A stretch of DNA of 9,085 nucleotides from CAKOSP01 sp964369625. GTDB taxonomy: Bacteria; Bacillota_I; Bacilli_A; RF39; UBA660. This document shows, in pieces, positions 1 through 6,524 of the stretch. A program made the translations under genes and the position numbers. The stretch is from NCBI GenBank assembly GCA_964369625.1, contig CAYJFC010000031.1, forward strand, positions 1 through 9,085. The letters run 5' to 3'. The first letter of the stretch is position 1, and each line of letters begins with the position of its first letter. A model generated the notes under the pieces. The model did not search any database. It worked only from the letters and a program-made list of their open reading frames with translations, and had not been told where the DNA came from.

Positions 1-90
1 AAAGAAAAAATTAAAGCAGTAGTTAAGGAGATAGTACCAACGTATTATGAGCCTGAAGAATTAAATAATTCAAATAAAAAAATTGGTTAA
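1..90 (+). CDS. C-terminal end of a probable membrane NDP-sugar 4,6-dehydratase (CapD/EpsC/PglF type), partial
   Basis: Frame 1 is open from the first base to a TAA at 88-90 and gives 30 residues that include VVKEIVPTYYEPEE. From memory, an acidic or lysine-rich stretch followed by VPTY is typical of the extreme C-terminus of CapD/EpsC/PglF-like polysaccharide biosynthesis proteins. These membrane-anchored SDR enzymes convert UDP-GlcNAc to a 4-keto-6-deoxy sugar nucleotide. The catalytic domains lie outside the window, so the call rests on this short tail and on context: the next gene is a PglE-like aminotransferase, which would use exactly that 4-keto product. In Campylobacter and Neisseria pgl loci the same dehydratase and aminotransferase are encoded together. 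A different upstream sugar enzyme cannot be excluded. Confidence 0.6.
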   Translation, partial: KEKIKAVVKEIVPTYYEPEELNNSNKKIG

Positions 91-113
91 TTTAAAACAT
101 TAAATAAAATAAA

Positions 114-120
114 AGAAGGG
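114..120 (+). promoter_or_regulatory. Ribosome binding site that sets the pglE start at 130
   Basis: AGAAGGG ends directly against the ATG at 121, leaving no spacer for that codon. It lies 9 nt before the in-frame ATG at 130, which is a workable distance. The start at 130 also gives a protein beginning MGNKKIFLSSPHMG, close to the N-terminus of Campylobacter PglE as I recall it. Confidence 0.6.
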
Positions 121-129
121 ATGAACAAA

Positions 130-1263
130 ATGGGAAATAAAAAAATATTTTTATCGTCACCACATATGGGTGGAAATGAGTTAATAAATGTACAAGATGC
201 ATTTGCTAAAAATTATATTGCTCCTCTTGGGGAATATGTTAATAAATTAGAGGAAGAAATGTGTAAATATAATGATGTAAAAGGAGCTCTTGCTTTATCA
301 GCAGGAACAGCTGGATTACATTTAGCATTAAAATTATGTGATGTTAAGAAAGATGATATAGTATTTTGCTCATCTCTTACTTTCTCAGCATCGGCTAATC
401 CTATTATGTATGAAAAATGTATACCAGTATTTATAGATAGCGAACCAGAATCATTTAATATGTCACCAGTAGCTTTAGCAAAAGCTTTTGAGAAATATAT
501 TCCTAAAGCAGTTATTGTTGTAAATTTATATGGCCAATCTGCAGATATGGATAAAATTAAAGAATTATGTGACAAGCATAATGTGCCAATAATCGAAGAT
601 GCAGCCGAAAGTTTAGGTGCTACATATAAAGGTAAAATGAGTGGTACAATAGGTAAATATGGTGTATATTCATTTAATGGAAATAAAATTATAACAACTT
701 CTGGTGGAGGAATGTTAGTATCAAATGATTTAGAATCAATTGAAAAAGCTAAATTCTGGTCAACACAAGCAAAAGAACCAGCTAGACACTATGAGCATAA
801 AGATGTAGGATATAACTACAGAATGAGTAATATATCTGCAGCAATCGGTGTTGGTCAAATGGAAGTTTTAAATGAAAGAATAGCCAAAAAAGAATATATC
901 TATAACAAATACAAAGAAGGTTTTAAAGATATAGAAGCGATTGAAATGATGCCTGTTTGTGAATTTGGAAAACCTAATTATTGGTTATCTGTTATGACAA
1001 TTAAAACGGAATCTTCAATTAAACCATTAGATATAATCTTAGCTTTAGAAAAAGAAAATATAGAATCAAGACCTGTTTGGAAACCAATGCATATTCAACC
1101 AGTTTTTGAAAAATATGAATATTTCAATCATAATGATTCAGGAATAACAGTTGCTGAAGATTTATTTGATAGAGGTATATGTATGCCATCAGATACTAAA
1201 ATGACAGATGAAGATATAGAATTAACAATCAAAACTGTTAGAAAATTATTTAACAAAAATTAA
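130..1263 (+). CDS. pglE: UDP-4-keto-6-deoxy-GlcNAc C4 aminotransferase, PglE-like (DegT/DnrJ/EryC1/StrS family)
   Basis: This is a PLP-dependent fold type I aminotransferase of 377 residues, the usual family length. It probably moves an amino group from glutamate to C4 of UDP-2-acetamido-2,6-dideoxy-hexos-4-ulose in the cytoplasm. Numbered from the ATG at 130, the PLP lysine is K186 in SFNGNKIITTSGGG, and D157 in IIEDAAES should contact the pyridine nitrogen. The N-terminal LSSPHMGGNEL, the APLGEYVN segment, STQAKEPARHYEH, GYNYRMSN and the C-terminal RPVWKPMH and GICMPSDTKM stretches all match Campylobacter jejuni PglE as I remember it. That resemblance is closer than to perosamine or PseC enzymes. 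The gene starts 39 nt after the upstream stop and ends 14 nt before the phosphoglycosyl transferase gene. The exact sugar stereochemistry is inferred from family resemblance. Confidence 0.88.
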   Translation: MGNKKIFLSSPHMGGNELINVQDAFAKNYIAPLGEYVNKLEEEMCKYNDVKGALALSAGTAGLHLALKLCDVKKDDIVFCSSLTFSASANPIMYEKCIPVFIDSEPESFNMSPVALAKAFEKYIPKAVIVVNLYGQSADMDKIKELCDKHNVPIIEDAAESLGATYKGKMSGTIGKYGVYSFNGNKIITTSGGGMLVSNDLESIEKAKFWSTQAKEPARHYEHKDVGYNYRMSNISAAIGVGQMEVLNERIAKKEYIYNKYKEGFKDIEAIEMMPVCEFGKPNYWLSVMTIKTESSIKPLDIILALEKENIESRPVWKPMHIQPVFEKYEYFNHNDSGITVAEDLFDRGICMPSDTKMTDEDIELTIKTVRKLFNKN

Positions 1264-1277
1264 GAAAAGAGGATATA

Positions 1278-2381
1278 ATGTATAAAAAATATTTTAAAAG
1301 ATTAATGGATATTGTCTTAAGTTTAATAGGATTAATCGTGACTTTACCTATATTTATAATTATTGCTATTTTAATCAAATTAACTTCAAAAGGAAATATA
1401 TTTTTCTTACAAGAACGTTTGGGGTTAAATGGTAAAGTATTTAAAATAATCAAATTCAGAACTATGGTTACCAATGCAGAAAAAATTGGTGATGGTCTAA
1501 AAGTAAAAACTGAAAAAGATAATAGAATTACGAAGATAGGTGGTTTTTTAAGAAAAACAAGCCTAGATGAGTTACCACAATTAATAAATGTAATTAAAGG
1601 AGATATGAGTATAGTTGGGCCTAGACCACCAGTAACATACCATCCCTTTAAATATAGTGACTATAGTGAAGTACAAAAAACAAGATTTAAAGTTAAACCT
1701 GGAATAACAGGGTTGGCTCAAGTAAAAGTTAGAAACAATGCTACATGGGATGAAAGAATTACAATAGATAATGAATATATTTCAGATATTAATTTTGTTA
1801 AAGACATAATAATTATGTATAAAACTGTTGAAACAGTAGTAAAAAAAGATGGTATTTATAAAACGAAACAAAAAGGTAATTTAGAAAATGTAACTATTCG
1901 TAAATTTGAAAGTTCAGATATAGAAAATAAAGTTAAGTGGGTTAATGATAAAGCAAATAACAAATATTTACATTATGATCTACCACTTGAATATGAAAAA
2001 ACATTGGTATGGTTTGAAAAAAATAAAAATGCTACTAATAGATATGATGCAGTTATTGAATATAATAATAAACCAGTAGGTTTAATTGGTTTATTGGGTA
2101 TTGATAGTAAAAATAGTAAAGCAGAATATTATGTATTACTTGGTGAATCAGATTGTCAAGGAAAAGGTATTGCAAGTAAAGCTACTAAATTGCTTTTAAA
2201 ATGTGCTTTTGATGAGTTAAAATTAAATAAAATTTATGCATATGTTGAAAAAGATAATCTAGCATCAAATATATTACTTCAAAAAAATAATTTTAAACAA
2301 GAAGGTTTATTACGTAATGATTTATTTCATAATGAAAAATATGTTGATAGATGTTTATATGGATATATAAAAGGAGAATAA
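1278..2381 (+). CDS. Bifunctional PglC-like phosphoglycosyl transferase fused to a GNAT sugar N-acetyltransferase
   Basis: The protein has 367 residues and two domains. Residues 1-200 are a small monotopic phosphoglycosyl transferase: a hydrophobic re-entrant helix at about 10-34 with a proline at 24, FKIIKFRTM at 55-63, the catalytic pair D97-E98 in SLDELPQL, and GPRPP at 114-118. This family transfers a sugar phosphate from UDP to undecaprenyl phosphate at the inner membrane face. Residues about 204-366 are a GNAT acetyltransferase, with the acetyl-CoA loop QGKGIA at 294-299 and AYVEKDNLASNILLQKNNF resembling PseH and RimJ/RimL-like proteins. It probably acetylates the 4-amino group made by the preceding aminotransferase. 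No in-frame start codon lies near the junction, so a separate GNAT product is unlikely. The ATG at 1278 has AGAGGA at 1268-1273. QVKVRN at 148-153 replaces the common QVNGRN, so the substrate may not be exactly that of PglC. Confidence 0.88.
   Translation: MYKKYFKRLMDIVLSLIGLIVTLPIFIIIAILIKLTSKGNIFFLQERLGLNGKVFKIIKFRTMVTNAEKIGDGLKVKTEKDNRITKIGGFLRKTSLDELPQLINVIKGDMSIVGPRPPVTYHPFKYSDYSEVQKTRFKVKPGITGLAQVKVRNNATWDERITIDNEYISDINFVKDIIIMYKTVETVVKKDGIYKTKQKGNLENVTIRKFESSDIENKVKWVNDKANNKYLHYDLPLEYEKTLVWFEKNKNATNRYDAVIEYNNKPVGLIGLLGIDSKNSKAEYYVLLGESDCQGKGIASKATKLLLKCAFDELKLNKIYAYVEKDNLASNILLQKNNFKQEGLLRNDLFHNEKYVDRCLYGYIKGE
2371..2376 (+). promoter_or_regulatory. Ribosome binding site for the GTG start at 2383
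   Basis: AAGGAG lies inside the last codons of the transferase-GNAT gene, 6 nt before GTG at 2383. The downstream frame has a TAA at 2368-2370, so no earlier start is available. This makes the GTG the convincing start and implies translational coupling across the 1-nt gap. Confidence 0.7.
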
Positions 2382-2382
2382 A

Positions 2383-3297
2383 GTGGGTTGTATAGTAAAT
2401 AGAATAAATGATGAAAATAATAATGTATATATATTAAGAGAAGATTTATTGCCATTTAGTTTTGGAGGAAATAAAGCTCGAAAAGGAGAAAAATTTTTTC
2501 AAGAAATATTAAAAGAGAAAGCTACTTGCGTAGTTACATATGGTAGTAAAAGCTCTAATCATTGTAGAGTTGTTGCAAATTATTGTTCTAAATACAATTT
2601 AAAATGTGAAATTATTACTCCAATAACAGATAATGAGAATAATCCTAATACACAACTAGTTAAATTTACAGGAGCAAACATTAATTTGTGTCAGATAGAA
2701 GATGTAAAAACAACTATAGAAAAAGTAATTGCTAAAAATAATGAATTAGGATATAAAACTTTTTTTATACCAGGTGGAGGTCATTCGGATTTTGGTACAG
2801 AGGCATATGTAGACGCTTTTGACGAAATTAGTAAATTTTCTCTTGATAATAATATAAAATTTGATTATATTTTTCATGCTTCAGGAACAGGAACTACTCA
2901 AGCTGGTTTAATAGTTGGTAAATACATATGTCAATCAGATATAAAAATCGTAGGCATAAGTATAGCTCGAGAAAAATCTAGAGGAGCAAATGTTGTTTAT
3001 TCAAGTGTTATCGAATATTGTGAGAATAAAAAATTAGATTTAAACATACCAATTGAAGAAGTTATATTTATAGATGACTATTTACAAGGTGGTTATGGTA
3101 AATATAATAAAGAAATTGTAAATACGATTAATCAAATGTATTTAAAGGAAGGTATTCCTTTAGATACAACATATACAGGAAAAGCTTATTATGGAATGGA
3201 ACAGTATATAAATAAAAATGATATAAAAAATAAAAATATTTTATTCATTCATACTGGAGGTACACCATTGTTTTTCAACCAAATTAAGGAGAATTAA
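2383..3297 (+). CDS. PLP-dependent fold type II enzyme, D-cysteine desulfhydrase/ACC deaminase family
   Basis: The 304-residue protein begins at GTG. The PLP lysine is K31 in FGGNKARK, SSNH at 57-60 sits where family members carry QSNH, the phosphate loop is SGTGTT at 167-172, and the C-terminal motif is HTGGTP at 290-295. Known members are D-cysteine desulfhydrases and ACC deaminases. The two positions that separate them favour the desulfhydrase side: T265 follows Y264 where ACC deaminase has Glu295, and T291 stands where it has Leu322. K31 is reached earlier than usual because the customary N-terminal PTPL segment is missing. In most family members it precedes the lysine by some 20 more residues. 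The gene sits between the transferase-GNAT and ATP-grasp genes with gaps of 1 and 2 nt, so a role in sugar decoration is likelier than general amino acid catabolism. The true substrate is unknown; lyase, racemase or beta-replacement activity are all possible. Confidence 0.8.
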   Translation: MGCIVNRINDENNNVYILREDLLPFSFGGNKARKGEKFFQEILKEKATCVVTYGSKSSNHCRVVANYCSKYNLKCEIITPITDNENNPNTQLVKFTGANINLCQIEDVKTTIEKVIAKNNELGYKTFFIPGGGHSDFGTEAYVDAFDEISKFSLDNNIKFDYIFHASGTGTTQAGLIVGKYICQSDIKIVGISIAREKSRGANVVYSSVIEYCENKKLDLNIPIEEVIFIDDYLQGGYGKYNKEIVNTINQMYLKEGIPLDTTYTGKAYYGMEQYINKNDIKNKNILFIHTGGTPLFFNQIKEN

Positions 3298-3299
3298 AA

Positions 3300-4265
3300 A
3301 TGAATATATTAATTTTAAGTGCTGGTAGCAGAAATAAAATAGTACAATACTTTAAAAATGAAATAGCTAAAGAAGGTGGCAGTGTAATAGCAACAGATTG
3401 CTCTTTATTAGCTCCAGCAATATATGATGCTGATAAATATTATATAGTTCCAAGAATAGATGCCGAAGGTTATATTGAAAAAATATTAGATATCTGTAAA
3501 TCAGAAAGTATAGATACACTAATATCTTTAATAGATCCAGAATTAAGTTTAATCTCTGAAAATATAGAAAAATTTAGAGCTATAAATGTTAACCCTATAT
3601 TATCAGATAATAATAGTGTTGAACTTGCATTTGATAAATATAAGATGTATCAGTTTGCTAAAAATAATGGCTTTAAGACTGCAAAAAGTTATATAGATAA
3701 AGATGTTTTTTATGCAGATTTAGATGCCAATAAAATAAATTTCCCAGTATTTGTAAAACCATTTAAAGGGAGTGCAAGTATAAATATAAGTAAAGTTGAA
3801 TCAAAAGAAGAAATTGATTTATTATTTTCAGAATATGATGATTTAATGATACAAGAATTTATGACAGGTCAAGAACTTGGAGTAGATGTATATATAGATC
3901 TTATAAGTAAAGAGACTGTAGCTATATTCATTAAAGAAAAAATAAAAATGAGAGCTGGAGAAACTGATAAGTCAAGATCTGTAAAAAATGAAAAATTATT
4001 TGAAATAATTAAAGATTTTGTTTCGAAATCAGGATTTATTGGAGTAATAGATATAGATATTTTCGATAATAATGGAGAATATTATATATCTGAAGTTAAT
4101 CCTAGATTTGGTGGTGGATATCCACATGCTTATGAAAGTGGAGTTAATTTCCCAAAATTAATTATAAATAATATTAATGGAGTAATTAATGATATTCAAA
4201 TAGGAAATTATGATGAAGATATTTATATGATGAAATATAATGAAGTTAAAATTGAGAGGAAATAA
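3300..4265 (+). CDS. ATP-grasp ligase of the carbamoyl-phosphate-synthase-like group
   Basis: ATP-grasp enzymes activate a carboxylate as an acylphosphate and join it to an amine or similar nucleophile. This 321-residue protein has a preATP-grasp Rossmann-like N-terminus (MNILILSAGSR, then ATDCS at 31-35), the ATP-binding FPVFVKPFKGSAS at 148-160 with K153 and a small-residue loop, IQEFMTGQELGVDVY at 184-198, and the magnesium-binding SEVNPRFGGGYPHA at 264-277 with E265 and N267. A KMRAGETDKS stretch at 216-225 may belong to the acceptor region. Similar proteins are common in Firmicute polysaccharide loci as I recall, but I know of no assigned reaction. AAGGAG at 3286-3291 precedes the ATG by 8 nt. 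Close coupling to the PLP enzyme suggests the two act in sequence, for example making and then attaching an amino acid to an amino sugar or uronic acid. That role is inference. Confidence 0.82.
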   Translation: MNILILSAGSRNKIVQYFKNEIAKEGGSVIATDCSLLAPAIYDADKYYIVPRIDAEGYIEKILDICKSESIDTLISLIDPELSLISENIEKFRAINVNPILSDNNSVELAFDKYKMYQFAKNNGFKTAKSYIDKDVFYADLDANKINFPVFVKPFKGSASINISKVESKEEIDLLFSEYDDLMIQEFMTGQELGVDVYIDLISKETVAIFIKEKIKMRAGETDKSRSVKNEKLFEIIKDFVSKSGFIGVIDIDIFDNNGEYYISEVNPRFGGGYPHAYESGVNFPKLIINNINGVINDIQIGNYDEDIYMMKYNEVKIERK

Positions 4266-5369
4266 ATGAAAAAGGTATTATTTACAGCAACAATTTCAAG
4301 ACATATTATAACATTTCATTTGCCATATATGAAAATGCTAAAAGAACAAGGATATGAAGTTCATGTAGCAGCAAATGGTGATGAAGAAATAGACTATTGT
4401 GATGTTAAACATAAAATTTGTTTTGAAAGAAGTCCATTAAAGATAAACAATTTAAAAGCAATTAAGCAATTGAAAAGTATAATAGAAAAAGAAAAATTTG
4501 ACATTATACATACTCATACACCAATGGGAAGTGTAGTAACTAGATTAGCTGCTAAAAGATCAAGAAAAAATGGAACAAGAGTTATATATACTGCACATGG
4601 GCTACATTTTTTTAAAGGTGCTCCAAAAATGAACTGGTTAATATTTTACCCAATAGAAAAGTATTTATCAAAATATACAGACGATATTATTTTAATAAAT
4701 AAGGAAGATTATGAATTAGCTAAGTCAAAATTCGATACAAAAAATATTCATTATGTTCCAGGTGTTGGTGTAAGTTCTAAAAAGTTTGAATTTGCTATGA
4801 CAGAAAATGAAAAATTATCATTAAGAAATAGCTTAGGAGTAAACAAAAATGACTTTGTGATTATATATACTGCAGAGTTAAATAATAATAAAAATCAGTC
4901 AATGGCTATAAAAGCCATAAGTGAATTAGTAAAAGAGAAGAGTAATATTAAGTTATTATTAGCTGGTAAAGATTCTTTAAATGGAAAATATCAAAGTTTA
5001 GTTAAAGAATTAGGACTAGAAAAACAAGTTTTATTCTTAGGTTATAGAAATGATATACCAAAGTTACTTAAAATAGTAGATTTAGTAATATCTACATCAA
5101 GAAGAGAAGGTTTACCGGTTAATTTAATGGAAGCTTTAGTAGCTGGGAAACCTATAATAGCAACTAATTCAAGAGGTAACAAAGATGTTATGCTTAAGTC
5201 AGGAAATGATATCAATATTTCTTGCGAAGATTATTTATTATTAGCTTCAGAAATAAAAAAATATAAAGATCAAAATATTACAATTAAAAATCCAAATGAA
5301 TTTAAAGAATTCTATTCTCAAGAGAGATGTTTAGATATGCTTAGTAAAATTTATTTTGATAAAAAGTAG
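4266..5369 (+). CDS. Glycosyltransferase family 4 (GT-B fold), EpsD/CapM-like
   Basis: This 367-residue retaining glycosyltransferase probably adds a sugar from a nucleotide donor to the lipid-linked intermediate on the cytoplasmic side. The N-terminal acceptor half shows MKKVLFTATISRHIITFH, HTHTPMGS at 82-89 and YTAHGLHFFKG at 108-118. The C-terminal donor half has AELNNNKNQ at 203-211 and the GT4 EX7E motif, E281 to E289, in REGLPVNLMEAL. The length is normal and I see no damage. Its ATG directly follows the TAA of the ATP-grasp gene (0-nt gap) and AGAGGA at 4255-4260 lies inside that gene, so translation is probably coupled. It may add the second sugar of the repeat, next to the one placed by the phosphoglycosyl transferase. 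Donor and linkage cannot be read from the sequence. Confidence 0.9.
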   Translation: MKKVLFTATISRHIITFHLPYMKMLKEQGYEVHVAANGDEEIDYCDVKHKICFERSPLKINNLKAIKQLKSIIEKEKFDIIHTHTPMGSVVTRLAAKRSRKNGTRVIYTAHGLHFFKGAPKMNWLIFYPIEKYLSKYTDDIILINKEDYELAKSKFDTKNIHYVPGVGVSSKKFEFAMTENEKLSLRNSLGVNKNDFVIIYTAELNNNKNQSMAIKAISELVKEKSNIKLLLAGKDSLNGKYQSLVKELGLEKQVLFLGYRNDIPKLLKIVDLVISTSRREGLPVNLMEALVAGKPIIATNSRGNKDVMLKSGNDINISCEDYLLLASEIKKYKDQNITIKNPNEFKEFYSQERCLDMLSKIYFDKK

Positions 5370-5441
5370 AGATATATTAATATGAAAGCTATAAAAAATA
5401 TGGTTATAAAATACAATTAACAGAGAGAAAGGAGTAAAAAT

Positions 5442-6509
5442 ATGTCAAGTGAGATTAGTTTATTATTATATATAGTTGTTTTTATTGGTGCATTTTTATT
5501 CACTAAGCGCTATGAAGATACTGGGAATAATATATATTTATATATTGCAGGTGGAATATTAATTGTTTTATCTGGTATACGATATTTTGTAGGTACAGAT
5601 TTTGAAAACTATATGTATGCTTATGATATAATAACTCCTTTAGATTTTGCAAATATGCTGAATACTGAATATGAAGTTGGTTTCTTTGTTGTGGTAAAAA
5701 TGGCATCATTTTTAGGTAATGTACAATATTTATTTGTATTATTTGCAGCCTTGACTGTATATTTTCTTATCAAAGTAATAAAAGATCATAAAAATTATGC
5801 TTCTTTAATTATGTTTGTATACTTATTTTCATATTTTACAGGAACATTTAATATTATTAGGCAAGGTTTATCGGTAATAATGGTATGTTATGGATTTAAA
5901 TATTTAATTAACAGATCATTTATTAAATATTCATTTATGGTATTACTAGCATCTCTATTTCATACAACAGCAATAATAATGTTACCAATTTATTTTGCTG
6001 TACAAGATGTTAATAAAAAAATAACAAAAAAACAAATTTTTATAATATTTTTAGCAATTGTAGCTATATTAAATTTTAATACCATATTTTCAATATTAAC
6101 AAGTATATCTATATTTTCAGACTATGATACATATAGTCAAGCAATTGACTCTACAAATTTATCCTTTATTTTAAGCTTAATCATGTTAATAGTATATTTA
6201 AGTAATGCTAAGGTGCTTATAAGTGAAGATAAAAAGAATAAGGTATATTTAATATTATATATATTTTCTGTTATTATATCATTTTCGGGGTATATATCTC
6301 CATTTTTAAAGAGAGTTGCTATGTATTTCTCAATTGTAGATATATTTATTATAGCAACATTATTAAAAAGTGAAAATGTTAAAAATAAGGATTTAATTAA
6401 AATATTTTTAGTTACTTATGTAATAGGAGAGTTTATATTATCAACTTACATATTAGGTCAGGCTGAAGTATTACCATATAGAACAATTTTTAATGAAATA
6501 ACTTACTAA
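5442..6509 (+). CDS. wzy: EpsG-family polysaccharide polymerase (Wzy-like membrane protein)
   Basis: This 355-residue, strongly hydrophobic protein has about 10-12 membrane segments by eye and would sit in the cytoplasmic membrane. EpsG-family hallmarks are visible: SGIRYFVGTDFENY at 44-57, YEVGF at 77-81, FNIIRQGLS at 136-144 and LASLFHTTAIIMLP at 169-182, with R47, D53, R140 and H174 as likely functional residues. Proteins of this family are thought to polymerise flipped repeat units on the outer membrane face in Wzx/Wzy-type systems. AAAGGAG at 5428-5434 lies 7 nt before the ATG. The gene follows a 72-nt gap, the largest in the window, and ends 15 nt before a GT2 gene. A flippase gene two places downstream supports the polymerase role. 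The repeat unit and linkage are unknown. Confidence 0.87.
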   Translation: MSSEISLLLYIVVFIGAFLFTKRYEDTGNNIYLYIAGGILIVLSGIRYFVGTDFENYMYAYDIITPLDFANMLNTEYEVGFFVVVKMASFLGNVQYLFVLFAALTVYFLIKVIKDHKNYASLIMFVYLFSYFTGTFNIIRQGLSVIMVCYGFKYLINRSFIKYSFMVLLASLFHTTAIIMLPIYFAVQDVNKKITKKQIFIIFLAIVAILNFNTIFSILTSISIFSDYDTYSQAIDSTNLSFILSLIMLIVYLSNAKVLISEDKKNKVYLILYIFSVIISFSGYISPFLKRVAMYFSIVDIFIIATLLKSENVKNKDLIKIFLVTYVIGEFILSTYILGQAEVLPYRTIFNEITY

Positions 6510-6524
6510 TTAGAAGGGAACAAG

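Noticed and set aside
121..129. ATG at 121 as the start of the aminotransferase gene
   Set aside because: The only good ribosome binding site touches this codon with no spacer. The ATG at 130 has 9 nt of spacing and gives the family-typical N-terminus.
213..575. Minus-strand open frame of 120 codons inside the aminotransferase gene
   Set aside because: It lies wholly within a clearly recognised gene on the other strand and its translation shows no recognisable motif.
5356..5383. Possible internal promoter TTGATA, 16 nt, TAATAT before the polymerase gene
   Set aside because: The -10 match is weak (4 of 6) and such pairs are frequent by chance in AT-rich DNA. The genes otherwise look like one operon.
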